NCBI GenBank assembly: GCA_021818105.1
Contig: JAKAFB010000009.1
Span: 1 to 64,000 of the forward strand
Origin: Acidobacteriota bacterium
Lineage (GTDB): Bacteria > Acidobacteriota > Terriglobia > Terriglobales > Acidobacteriaceae
Length of the DNA: 64,000 nucleotides
Direction: 5' to 3'
Part shown: positions 24,618 through 35,895 of the stretch, one piece after another
How positions within the stretch are numbered: position 1 is the first letter of the stretch
Layout of the letters: every line of letters begins with the position of its first letter
Position numbers and translations under genes: made by a program
Notes under the pieces: generated by a model
Databases searched by the model: none
What the model saw: only the letters and a program-made list of their open reading frames with translations
What the model was told of the DNA's origin: nothing

Positions 24618-27600
24618 ATGGATCGATCTATTTGGAGGAGTGTCGCATCTTCTTGTTTGTTGCTGCTTATTGCACTTGTCTTTTCCATTCCAGGTGTAGC
24701 GCAGCAGACGCTGGGATCTATTAACGGAACCGTCGAGGACACGACGGGGGCAGCAGTTGCAGGCGCAACTGTTTCGGTCAAGAACACTGGAACAAACCTG
24801 ATTCGCACAACGACTACGCAGGCGACCGGGTTCTTTCAGATTTTCAACCTGCCGATTGGCTCCTACGTGGTCACGGTGAGCCATGCCGGATTTGACACAA
24901 CGCAGCTAACAGGTATCGCGGTGCAGGAGGCGCGTGCGACAACGGTGAACGCCACGCTGAAGATTGGCGAGGTATCACAATCGATTGAAGTAACGGCGAC
25001 TCCGCTGCTGAATGACACAGACGCGACGAATGGTTACACGCTGGACTCAGCGCAGATTGATGTGACGCCATTGGCGACGGGCAGCTTTACTCAGCTTGCC
25101 GTTCTGTCGCCAGGTGTAAATGCTGAGCTGCTATCGAATCTTGACTCCAACTCCGGCCTTGGCAATCAACCGATATGGGCCAACGGGCAGCGCGACACCT
25201 CGAACACATTCCAGGTGAATGGCGTGGATTCGACGAACCTATTTAACGGGAAGAGTTCGAGCGGAGCCACTTCGCAGCGGTACAACTTTAACATTGGGAG
25301 TTCGCCAACAGTGGGCGGCTCATTCAGCGTAGGCACATCGGTGTACGGATCGAACGGCAACAGCCTTCCATCACCACCGCCCGAGTTCATGCAGGAATTG
25401 CGCGTCAATGCATCAATGTATGATGCACAACAAGGCGCAACCAGCGGCGCGCAGATTGACGTGAACACGGCCACGGGTACGAACAAGTGGCATGGGCAGG
25501 CATATGGTAGTTTCGCAAACAATGCGATGAATGCTTCGCCATTCTTTTTCTCACAGGCGTACCAACTTGCACAGCAGGGCGTGGGTGTCTTCCCCGGTTC
25601 GCTGGTGAATCCGTATGTGAATCGGTGGACTACTGGGTTCACGGTCGGAGGACCGTTGTTGCGGAAGAGATTCAAGGACAGGCTTTTCATCTTTGTTGGA
25701 TATCAGCACCGCTCGAACTCCGACGAGGCAACCGGCTTGTCACAGATGACTGTTCCCTCGGCATTGACGGACGATCGCTCAACAGCAGGTTTGCTGAATA
25801 CGGATGCAGTGTGGGGTGGTAATGCAACGGCGAGCCAGATTAGTCCCATTGCCGCGGCGCTACTGAATGCGAAGCTGGCCAACGGGCAGTACTTGATTCC
25901 TTCAGCGCAGACGAATTCGTCATATCAATATGGCGTGGCGAACGTGAACCTTATCGGAACGTCGGTTCTTACTTCCAACCAGGCCACGGTGGCGCTGGAT
26001 TACGACCTGACAAAGAACGATCGTCTGTCCACGAAGTATTTTTACCAGAATGCGCCGGTGACCAGGCCCTATGGATTTTCGCAGACGGGCGGGTTTCCAG
26101 AGACGCAGAACAATGGCTCACAGGTGGCGGCGATTGATAACACGATCTCCATTGGTCCGCGACTGAACTGGGAGCAGCGGCTGGGCTTTGTGCGTATGGG
26201 ATCCTACAGCTACTACACGCAGACACTCACAGGCGGCAACTTTGGCATAGGCCAGGGCCAAACGGGTTATGCGCCGGGACTGCCAGGGCTGACGATCAAC
26301 AACTTTGCCGACAATAACGAGTACTCGCCTAGCTTCAAGGTTGGTCCTGCGAGCGCCTTTACGAACATGGGCTATTACCAGAACCGGCTAAACCCGTCAA
26401 CGAACGTGATTTTCACGATTGGAAAACACACGATTGTGGCGGGCGGTGGATACAGTTACACGCAACTAAACATCACGAACAATCGCAACGGCGTTGTGCA
26501 AGTCACAGTGAATGGCTTTGACAACTTCCTGAAGGGAAGAGTCCGCGCATCGGATGTGATCCAGAGCATAGATCCGAACAGCGGGCGCAACAACGCGAAT
26601 CGCTATTACCGGTCCAATGAGCTTTCGGGCTACTTGCAGGATAAATGGCAGGCGAAGCCAACATTGAGCATCACGGGGGGTGTTCGCTACGACTACCACG
26701 GCGGACTCACGGAACGCTATGGCAACATGTTCAACTTCAATCCAGCACTGTTTAACGTGACAGGCGACACGACAAACGGTTTCACGGTAAACAATGCCGG
26801 CTTTGAGGTAGCAGGCAACAATAAGTATTTCCCGACGCCAGGCGTGAGCAACTCCACACTGAATGGGCGGCAGTGGGGTATTTCACCCCGTGTGGGATTT
26901 GCCTGGGCGCCAAGCAAGTATCATGGCAACTTTGTGATCAGTGGCGGCGGGGGAATTTATTATGACCGCGGCGAATTGTTCACGTATTTGTCACAGCCTG
27001 CAGGCGGGTCGATCGGCGGCCCGTTTGGTGTGACGGAATCGGCTCCGCTGGTGAGCTATGCCAATGGCAACGGCGGTGGCCTGGCCAACCCGCTGGGGAG
27101 CGCGCTGAGCGCATCCACATATGTTCCGCCAAACTCCAACCCGGCAACAGTGAAGCAGGCATTGCAGAACCAGTTGAACATCATGACGGGGCCAGCGTCT
27201 GATCCACAATATGGACGTGCCTGTGGCGGCATCGACAGCCAAACATATCCTGGCTACCTAGACTGCACGCCAACGCTGAACTTTGGCGCGTATGACAGCA
27301 ATAATGTGCTGCCCTATACCATTAACTACACGTTGAACGTGCAGTGGCAGCCGACGAACAATGTTGCTGTGATGGTGGGCTATACAGGCAATCGTGGACG
27401 GCATTCGGTGATTCCCTTGCCGCTGAACGAGCCAGGTATTGCAACGCCAAGTAACCCGATCTGGGGTGAAACGGCGACGTACGGCTTTGAAGTGCTAAAC
27501 CAGTACAACCTGTTCACGGACACCTATGGGTATCAGTACTACTACCCGATAGCCGGCGAGCCGTGGAACACGTACGATGGCGGAAATACGGACTTCCGCG

Positions 27601-28739
27601 TGCCGTACATCGGCTACAACCCGAATGCTGCGGACTTCAAGACAGTGGGCGTCTCCGCCTACGATGCGCTAGAGGCGCACGTGGAGAAGCGGCTCTCGCA
27701 CAACTTCCAGATAGGTGGTAGTTACACCTATAGCCACGCGCTGGACGAGCAGAGCGATATCGGGCTGTTCTTTACGGGCGATAATCCGAAGAGGCTTCGC
27801 GACTCGTGGGCGTCGGCAGATTTTGACCGTACCCACGTATTCAGTGCGAACTTCCAGGTGCAGGTGCCGAACACGGCAACGGTACGGTCATTGCGGTCTT
27901 ACTTCGTGAACGACTGGCATTTGACCGGGCAGGGCATTCTGCAGAGTGGCCAGCCGTACTCGCTGTATGAGTTCTATGGTGCCGTAGGTAGCGTGAATTT
28001 TGGCGACTACCCGAACCTGATGAATCCTGTCTTGGGCATTAAAGACCCGCAACACCCGAAGACTGCTCTTACTGGCAATACGGGTGCATTCCGCGGATCG
28101 GGTGGCAGCTACATTCCGTACATTGATCCAACGCAGATTGCCATCAACTATGTGCAGCCAGGACAGATGGGCGTACCCGTGTCGACGGGGAGCGATCCAC
28201 AGGATATCTACGAAACGGCCTTCAACGTTGGCCAACGCAACATCTTCCGCCAGGCCCCCCAGAAGCGTCTGGATTTGTCGTTGAGGAAGGACTTCCACAT
28301 TTCAGAGAAGCTGGGCATCCAGTATGACCTGAACGTCTTCAACGTAACCAACACAACAAGTCTGGACGTTCCACAGGATCAGGCACAGATTCGCCAGAAC
28401 TATGCCTGCTCCAACAGCGCAACGGCGCAGTCGATAGCAAACTACCTGAACTGCACACCGGGCGACATCTACATCAACTATGGCCAGATAGTGACGAGCT
28501 CAGATCCGGCTGATCAGCAATCGACGTTGGCTAACCTTGACCAGTTGCCGTACTCGACGGGCAGCGGGAAGACAACGCGGCTGCCGACGACGATTCCGCT
28601 CGGCGTGGGCACTTGTTCGTCTCCCTATGCCATCAGCAACACGGCGGGCTGCCCAAACAATGCAGCCAACTTCGGCTCAGCCACAGGAACGATCGGCGGG
28701 TCGAGAGCCTTCACCATGGGGATCCACATAACCTACTGA
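24618..28739 (+). CDS. Oar-like TonB-dependent receptor with carboxypeptidase-regulatory domain
   Basis: A 1373-residue outer-membrane protein of the large Oar-like family that is strongly expanded in Acidobacteriota. There is a signal peptide (SSCLLLLIALVFSIPGVAQQ), then a carboxypeptidase-regulatory-like Ig domain (SINGTVEDTTGAAVAGATVS), a plug region (FQVNGVDSTNLFNGKSSSGA), and a long barrel ending in ITY, an aromatic C-terminus normal for outer-membrane barrels. The ATG at 24618 follows GAGGGGAG. The family is thought to import large or complex substrates; the ligand here is unknown. Cysteines near the C-terminal quarter (CSNS, LNCTPGD) may form disulphides. Confidence 0.9.
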   Translation: MDRSIWRSVASSCLLLLIALVFSIPGVAQQTLGSINGTVEDTTGAAVAGATVSVKNTGTNLIRTTTTQATGFFQIFNLPIGSYVVTVSHAGFDTTQLTGIAVQEARATTVNATLKIGEVSQSIEVTATPLLNDTDATNGYTLDSAQIDVTPLATGSFTQLAVLSPGVNAELLSNLDSNSGLGNQPIWANGQRDTSNTFQVNGVDSTNLFNGKSSSGATSQRYNFNIGSSPTVGGSFSVGTSVYGSNGNSLPSPPPEFMQELRVNASMYDAQQGATSGAQIDVNTATGTNKWHGQAYGSFANNAMNASPFFFSQAYQLAQQGVGVFPGSLVNPYVNRWTTGFTVGGPLLRKRFKDRLFIFVGYQHRSNSDEATGLSQMTVPSALTDDRSTAGLLNTDAVWGGNATASQISPIAAALLNAKLANGQYLIPSAQTNSSYQYGVANVNLIGTSVLTSNQATVALDYDLTKNDRLSTKYFYQNAPVTRPYGFSQTGGFPETQNNGSQVAAIDNTISIGPRLNWEQRLGFVRMGSYSYYTQTLTGGNFGIGQGQTGYAPGLPGLTINNFADNNEYSPSFKVGPASAFTNMGYYQNRLNPSTNVIFTIGKHTIVAGGGYSYTQLNITNNRNGVVQVTVNGFDNFLKGRVRASDVIQSIDPNSGRNNANRYYRSNELSGYLQDKWQAKPTLSITGGVRYDYHGGLTERYGNMFNFNPALFNVTGDTTNGFTVNNAGFEVAGNNKYFPTPGVSNSTLNGRQWGISPRVGFAWAPSKYHGNFVISGGGGIYYDRGELFTYLSQPAGGSIGGPFGVTESAPLVSYANGNGGGLANPLGSALSASTYVPPNSNPATVKQALQNQLNIMTGPASDPQYGRACGGIDSQTYPGYLDCTPTLNFGAYDSNNVLPYTINYTLNVQWQPTNNVAVMVGYTGNRGRHSVIPLPLNEPGIATPSNPIWGETATYGFEVLNQYNLFTDTYGYQYYYPIAGEPWNTYDGGNTDFRVPYIGYNPNAADFKTVGVSAYDALEAHVEKRLSHNFQIGGSYTYSHALDEQSDIGLFFTGDNPKRLRDSWASADFDRTHVFSANFQVQVPNTATVRSLRSYFVNDWHLTGQGILQSGQPYSLYEFYGAVGSVNFGDYPNLMNPVLGIKDPQHPKTALTGNTGAFRGSGGSYIPYIDPTQIAINYVQPGQMGVPVSTGSDPQDIYETAFNVGQRNIFRQAPQKRLDLSLRKDFHISEKLGIQYDLNVFNVTNTTSLDVPQDQAQIRQNYACSNSATAQSIANYLNCTPGDIYINYGQIVTSSDPADQQSTLANLDQLPYSTGSGKTTRLPTTIPLGVGTCSSPYAISNTAGCPNNAANFGSATGTIGGSRAFTMGIHITY

Positions 28740-28825
28740 ACAGATGGCAATGCTGGATCACGGGGCCGGTAGCAGAATTGCTCCCGGCTCTTCCTTTTGA
28801 TGCGTATTCAATGCGAAGGAAAACA

Positions 28826-28855
28826 AAGGGCCTCCAGCCGAAGCTGGAGGCCCTT
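28826..28855 (-). terminator. Intrinsic terminator of groEL
   Basis: A perfect 13-bp stem AAGGGCCTCCAGC/GCTGGAGGCCCTT closes on a CGAA tetraloop. On the minus strand it is followed by TGTTTTCCTT. It lies 47 bases past the groEL stop. Confidence 0.92.
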
Positions 28856-28902
28856 GACTGTAACTCTGGCATTCGGGCGTTAGAACCCTGCAGCCAGCAG
28901 AC

Positions 28903-30977
<2,075 letters not shown>

Positions 30978-31121
30978 TGCTTAGCTTCTCCTTCACGCGC
31001 AGACACGGTTGGATCCGGTCTGCGGGATGTATTGGGTTTCTAAAGACAAACTTCTGGTCCTCGGAACTGAGGCCATGAAGGCCGTGCCGGGGTGGTGGCG
31101 AGCAGAGCAACCAGTGTTGCG

Positions 31122-31148
31122 CTAGCAGTCCTGCCTCCCGATTGCTAA
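31122..31148 (-). promoter_or_regulatory. CIRCE operator (HrcA-binding site) of groES-groEL
   Basis: CTAGCAGTC-N9-GATTGCTAA matches the CIRCE consensus TTAGCACTC-N9-GAGTGCTAA at 15 of 18 defined positions with the exact 9-base spacer. It directly abuts the -10 element of the groES promoter, the usual geometry for HrcA repression. hrcA itself is not in the window. Confidence 0.85.
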
Positions 31149-31177
31149 GGATAGGGAATGATGGGGGAATTTGTCAA
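31148..31177 (-). promoter_or_regulatory. Sigma-70-type promoter of groES-groEL
   Basis: Reading the minus strand, TTGACA (31172-31177) and TATCCT (31148-31153) are separated by 18 bases. The -10 hexamer touches the CIRCE dyad, so HrcA binding would block initiation. The rest of the 312-base gap holds only the groES leader and the end of the tolC-like gene. Confidence 0.75.
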
Positions 31178-31289
31178 GCTGAAGCGGGCTAATATGAGTC
31201 AACTGCACTCAGATTAATTTATTGCGAATTATTGAACTGCAGGCGAGCTGTTGAGAGCGACCGCTCGTCTGCCGGTTTCCCGCTAGTTA

Positions 31290-32735
31290 CTACGGATTGG
31301 TGCCTATCTGGAAGTTCAGAGTGGCAAGTGCGAGGCGGTACTGATAAAGGGCATTGGTATTGCCAATGGCCGCGTCGGTTTGCTGATACTCAGCCTGACT
31401 GAGTTCAACAATGGAGCTAAGGCCCATTTTGTAGCGTGTCTGTGCGAGCGCAAGAGCGAGGTTGGCTTCCTTGAGCAGTTCGGCGGTGACGGTAACGCGC
31501 TGATAGGCGGTATTGGCAGTGAGCCAGGCCGTGCGGACGTCGCGAACAATCTGGTCCCGGAGATCGCGAGTCTGCTCGCTGGCTGCCTGAGCGCGGATTT
31601 TAGCTTCCTTGGCCTGTGCGGTATACAGGAAGCCATTGAAGACGGGAATCTGCATATTGACGCCGACTGCACCCCACCAGTTCGAAGTGTAGTACTCATC
31701 GGGGCGGACTGGAACCGTGCCAACGGTTCCCAAGGCGCTGATGGTGGGGAAGAGTTGGTCGCGTTGGGCCTTGCTGTATTTCATAGCGGCCTGCGCGTTG
31801 TAGTTAAGGGCCTGCAGATCAGGACGTTGCTGGAGGCCGAGTTGGATCATTTGCTGTGCATCAGCGGGAGGCGGCTGTGTGGATGAGGTGTCATCGATGA
31901 GTTCATAGACAACCTGATGGTCGAGTCCGAGCACGGCATCGAGTGCAGCCATGGAAGAGTCTGCGTTGTTTTGTGCATCGAGGAGCAGAAGTTTGGCCTG
32001 TGACAGGTTCACATCTGCGAAGCTGAGGTCAAGGAGGGACTTCAGCTTGTTCTTTGTCATTTCGCTGACCTGTAAGTCAGTGGTTTGGCGCGTGGCCACA
32101 TTCTGCTTTGCAACCTGAAGGAGTGCCTGTGCCTGAAGGGCGTTGTAGAAGGCCTGATCGGTGGTGATGATGATGTCCTCGGTGGTAGCGAGGGCATTAG
32201 CGTTCTGTGCCTTCTCCTGCAGCTTGGAATAGGCAAGAAGGTTTGTAGTGCGACCAAAGTCGGTGATGAGCTGGGTGACGTCAGTGCCCGCTCCGGCGTG
32301 TGAAAAGAGGCGGGAGGCAGTAAGGGATCCAGCAGAGATGCGGGTTGCCAAAGCTGCATCCATGCCTGTGGCGTTGACTGTAGCAGTTGGCAACAGTGCG
32401 GAACGAGTCTCGCGAACTACCTGATGCTGCGCGAGAGCGAGCAAGCGACTTACGCTGACGCGCGGATTGTTCTTGATGGCCATCTGCTCGGCCTGCGTGC
32501 GTGTAAGGCGCGGAGTTGTATCGGCCGACGAGCTGGACACAGACTGCGCTGCGGGGGGCTGCATGGCCGCGGGGAAGGGCTGTGCGTCCTCCATCGCGAT
32601 GAGGCGAGAGGGAGGCGCATCTGGTAGGGTAGAACGCCCGGCGGCATCCTGCGCAAGAACAGGGCCGGCGCTCAAGAGTTCAGCGAATACGAGGAATGCA
32701 ATCAACTGAAAGAAAATGCTTGTACATTTTTTCAT
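31290..32735 (-). CDS. TolC-family outer-membrane efflux protein
   Basis: A 481-residue outer-membrane channel with a signal peptide (FFQLIAFLVFAELLSAGPVLA) and two outer-membrane-efflux-protein repeats made of long helices (LTRTQAEQMAIKNNPRVSVS; QRPDLQALNYNAQAAMKYSK; LALAQTRYKMGLSSIVELSQ). It is the last gene of the RND operon, 7 bases after permease A. It would connect the pump to the outside. The start at 32735 is preferred because the signal peptide follows at once; the ribosome-binding site is weak, so coupling to the upstream gene is likely. Confidence 0.92.
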   Translation of the reverse strand: MKKCTSIFFQLIAFLVFAELLSAGPVLAQDAAGRSTLPDAPPSRLIAMEDAQPFPAAMQPPAAQSVSSSSADTTPRLTRTQAEQMAIKNNPRVSVSRLLALAQHQVVRETRSALLPTATVNATGMDAALATRISAGSLTASRLFSHAGAGTDVTQLITDFGRTTNLLAYSKLQEKAQNANALATTEDIIITTDQAFYNALQAQALLQVAKQNVATRQTTDLQVSEMTKNKLKSLLDLSFADVNLSQAKLLLLDAQNNADSSMAALDAVLGLDHQVVYELIDDTSSTQPPPADAQQMIQLGLQQRPDLQALNYNAQAAMKYSKAQRDQLFPTISALGTVGTVPVRPDEYYTSNWWGAVGVNMQIPVFNGFLYTAQAKEAKIRAQAASEQTRDLRDQIVRDVRTAWLTANTAYQRVTVTAELLKEANLALALAQTRYKMGLSSIVELSQAEYQQTDAAIGNTNALYQYRLALATLNFQIGTNP

Positions 32736-32742
32736 ATCTGTT

Positions 32743-35700
32743 TTAGACCTCACCCGCGGCGGTAACCTGCCGCTCATGGCGGCCGTGGACCAGCAGATAA
32801 ACGGCGGGGACGAGAAAGACCGTGACCACCACGGAGACGCCTAAGCCGCCGATGATTGCGCGAGCAAGAGGAGCGTACTGCTCGCTGCCTGCTTCAAGAC
32901 CCAATGCCATGGGAATCATGCCGAGCAGGGTTGCCAGAGATGTCATAAGAATGGGGCGGAGGCGAATCTTGCACGATTGCACTACCGCTTCAAGCAGAGG
33001 CTTGCCTTGCTCATGAAGCAGGCTGGCAAACTCGACGATGAGAATGCTGTTGGAGACGACAATGCCGGTCATCATGATGACGCCCATGAGCGACATGATG
33101 TTGAGCGTGCTGTGCGTAACGAGCAGAATCATGACTACACCGGCGAGGCCCGGAGGAATGGCCATGAGGATGATGAACGGGTCTACGAACGAGGTGAACT
33201 GCGCCATGAGGATGAGGTAGACGAGTGCGATGGAGAGCATCAGCCCTATGGCAAAGCGCGCAAAGGACTGGTTCATGTTTACAACCGCACCTCGCATGGT
33301 GATGCGCACGTTGTGAGGCGTTTGAATGCCCCGGACAATTTTGTTTACCTCGTTGTTGACGCCGACCAATGTTTCAGAGGAAGGCATTACGTAGACGTCG
33401 ATGATGCGGCGGATCTGGTAATGATCGACCTCGGTAGGGGTATTGATTTCTTTAATTTGAGAGACAGATTGCAGCGGTGTGTAATTGAATTCGCTCGGTG
33501 AGCGTAGCGGAATCTCTTTGAAGTCTTCCATGCTCATGCTGGCAATCTTCTGATCGAAGTACTGCACGGTGAGCATGTAGTTGTTTCCGGTGTTGGGATC
33601 AATCCAGTAACTGGGCGCAATCATGCCGTTGGATGTCATGGCAGTGATGACGTTGTCCACAACTTCCTGCGGGGAAACGTGAATGAGGCTTGCGCGCTCA
33701 CGGTCAATGTTGAGTTGCAGGCCTGGATACTTCAGATCCTGCGGAATCAATACGTCACTCACATCTTTCAGTTTGCGCACTTGTGTTGCGATGTTTTGAG
33801 CGATGGCAAAAGACTGGTCCAGGTCGTTGCCGCTGACTTGAATATCAATAGGAGCAGGGAGCCCCTGATTAATGACGGAATCAACAAGACCGCCGGCCTG
33901 AAAGTAGGTGGTGAGTCCTGGCATGTCCTGTGCAAGACGACGGCGGACACGTTCCATGTACACGTAGCTACCGACCTTGTGGTCTTCCTTCAGGCTGACC
34001 TGCACAAAAGCCGTGTCCATGGCGGAGTTGCTGGTGTAAATGGCGGAGAGGTCCGGGGTGATGCCAATGTTGGAGACGATCATGCCCAATTCGCTGGGCG
34101 GAACAATCTGGCGAATCTCCTTTTCAACCTGTGCAATATAGGCGTTGCTTAACTCGATGCGCGAGCCGCTGGGGCACTTGATGTTGATGACGAACTGGCC
34201 AGGGTCAGTGCGTGGGAAGTAGGAGCGGCCGAGGAAGGGAAACAGTCCGATGAGGATGACGGCAACACCGCCGGCGATGACAGCCGCTGTCCACCCGGGT
34301 CTTTGCATCGCGCGGGTTACCTGTACTTCGTAGTAGTCCAGCATCCGGTGGAAGTACTCATTGAACTTGGTTTCAAAACGACGGAAAAATGATGCGGGTT
34401 TTTCTCCGTCATGCACATCTTCATGCGAGATGTGAATGAACTTGGAGCAGTAGAGCGGCACCACGGTCATGGCGAAGATGTATGAAGCGAAGATGGAGAG
34501 TACGACGCCAAGCGCAAGGTCCGTAAAGATGTACTTACTCACACCGGAAAAGAAGGTGACAGGGAAGAACACAATGGAAGTTGTGGACGTAGCGGCAAGC
34601 ACGGCGAGAGATACTTCCATGCCCCCTTTCTCCGCGGCGAGATGCGGAGCAACACCCATTTCCATGTAGCGGAAGATGTTTTCCAGCACGACGACGGAGT
34701 CGTCAATGAGGCGGGAAAAGGCAAGAGCGAGGCCGCCCAGGAGCATGGTGTTGATGGAGCCACCCATGGCGTTCATGATGAGCAGACACACAAGGGCGGA
34801 AAGTGGAATAGAAAGGAGGACTGCAAAAGTAGCACGTGGACTGCCAAGGAAGACCAGAATCATGACACCGGTGAGAAAGAGTCCAATGCTAGCTTCCTTG
34901 ATGAGATTCTTGATTGCTCCTTTCACAAAGATGGACTGGTCAAAGACGACGGCCGTTCGCAGGGATGAGGGAATATCCACCAAATTCTTGATGGCCTGCT
35001 TCATGCCATTCACGATGGTGATGGTGTTACTGTCTCCTCCCTGTTTAAGAACAGGAACGTAAACGGAGCGCTGTCCATCGATTCGGACAATGTTCGTCTG
35101 GATGGTGCCGGAGTCTTCGGCCTTGCCGATGTCGCGCACGAGGATGGAGGCGTTGCCTTCAGACTTGAGCGGGAGGTCGTTGATCTCGTCGGGGGTTGGC
35201 ACCTGGCTGTTGGCGTAGATGTTGTAGTCCTTGGCGCCAATGCGCACGTCGCCAGCGGGGAGAATCAAGTTGGACTTATTTACAGCGTGAACCACATCCA
35301 TCAAGCTCATGTTGTGTGCTTCCAGCTTGAGTGGGTCCACGTAGACCATGATCTGGCGATAGCGGCCGCCAAAGGGTTGCGGAACAGAGGCTCCGGGTAC
35401 GTTGGCAATCTGATTGCGGACCTGGAACTGCGCAAGATCCTTCAGGTCGGTCTCATTGAGTCCCCGACCCTTGAGAGTAACCAGGCATACGGGCTGGCTG
35501 GAGGCGTCCATGCCCAGCACCACCGGAGGTAGCGTGCCGGGCGGTAATCGTCGCAAGTCGGCCATGGCCAGGTTGGCAATGTTACTGAGAGCCGCATTGG
35601 CGTCTGTGCCCGGCTTGAAATAAATCTTGATGAGGCTGACGCCGGTGAGCGAACGGGACTCAATGTGATCGATGTTGCTGCCCAGCGTAAAGAAGCGCTC

Positions 35701-35895
35701 GAACGTGTCGGTAATGTCCGCCTCAATCTGCTGCGGCGGCATGCCGGAATAAAAGGTTGCTACGACAACAACAGGAATATCGATCTTGGGGAAGAGATCG
35801 ACAGGCATGCTGGCAATGTTAGTTACCCCGACGACCACGATAATCAAACACACCATGATGATGAAGTAGGGATATCTGAGAGCGAACTTAGGCAT
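32743..35895 (-). CDS. RND efflux permease A (with complete DD pair)
   Basis: A 1050-residue inner-membrane proton-driven exporter of the RND superfamily. There are twelve membrane segments and two large periplasmic loops (MPVDLFPKIDIPVVVVATFY is the N-terminal family motif). In TM4 the proton-relay pair is present (RLIDDSVVVLEN, D398-D399). The TM10 position of the AcrB lysine is Ser948 (GIVVSNSILIVEF), as in several non-AcrB RND branches. Its first codons overlap the end of permease B by 8 bases, so translation is probably coupled. It shares residues about 42-200 with permease B almost to the base. Confidence 0.94.
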   Translation of the reverse strand: MPKFALRYPYFIIMVCLIIVVVGVTNIASMPVDLFPKIDIPVVVVATFYSGMPPQQIEADITDTFERFFTLGSNIDHIESRSLTGVSLIKIYFKPGTDANAALSNIANLAMADLRRLPPGTLPPVVLGMDASSQPVCLVTLKGRGLNETDLKDLAQFQVRNQIANVPGASVPQPFGGRYRQIMVYVDPLKLEAHNMSLMDVVHAVNKSNLILPAGDVRIGAKDYNIYANSQVPTPDEINDLPLKSEGNASILVRDIGKAEDSGTIQTNIVRIDGQRSVYVPVLKQGGDSNTITIVNGMKQAIKNLVDIPSSLRTAVVFDQSIFVKGAIKNLIKEASIGLFLTGVMILVFLGSPRATFAVLLSIPLSALVCLLIMNAMGGSINTMLLGGLALAFSRLIDDSVVVLENIFRYMEMGVAPHLAAEKGGMEVSLAVLAATSTTSIVFFPVTFFSGVSKYIFTDLALGVVLSIFASYIFAMTVVPLYCSKFIHISHEDVHDGEKPASFFRRFETKFNEYFHRMLDYYEVQVTRAMQRPGWTAAVIAGGVAVILIGLFPFLGRSYFPRTDPGQFVINIKCPSGSRIELSNAYIAQVEKEIRQIVPPSELGMIVSNIGITPDLSAIYTSNSAMDTAFVQVSLKEDHKVGSYVYMERVRRRLAQDMPGLTTYFQAGGLVDSVINQGLPAPIDIQVSGNDLDQSFAIAQNIATQVRKLKDVSDVLIPQDLKYPGLQLNIDRERASLIHVSPQEVVDNVITAMTSNGMIAPSYWIDPNTGNNYMLTVQYFDQKIASMSMEDFKEIPLRSPSEFNYTPLQSVSQIKEINTPTEVDHYQIRRIIDVYVMPSSETLVGVNNEVNKIVRGIQTPHNVRITMRGAVVNMNQSFARFAIGLMLSIALVYLILMAQFTSFVDPFIILMAIPPGLAGVVMILLVTHSTLNIMSLMGVIMMTGIVVSNSILIVEFASLLHEQGKPLLEAVVQSCKIRLRPILMTSLATLLGMIPMALGLEAGSEQYAPLARAIIGGLGVSVVVTVFLVPAVYLLVHGRHERQVTAAGEV
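35297..35772. repeat. 476-bp tract nearly identical to 38475-38950 in the paralogous permease
   Basis: By direct comparison, 35297-35772 and 38475-38950 (offset 3178) differ at a single base (35341 G versus 38519 A); 431 consecutive bases are identical. Sequence on either side diverges, including at synonymous sites. This is the pattern of gene conversion between the two permease genes. Confidence 0.93.
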
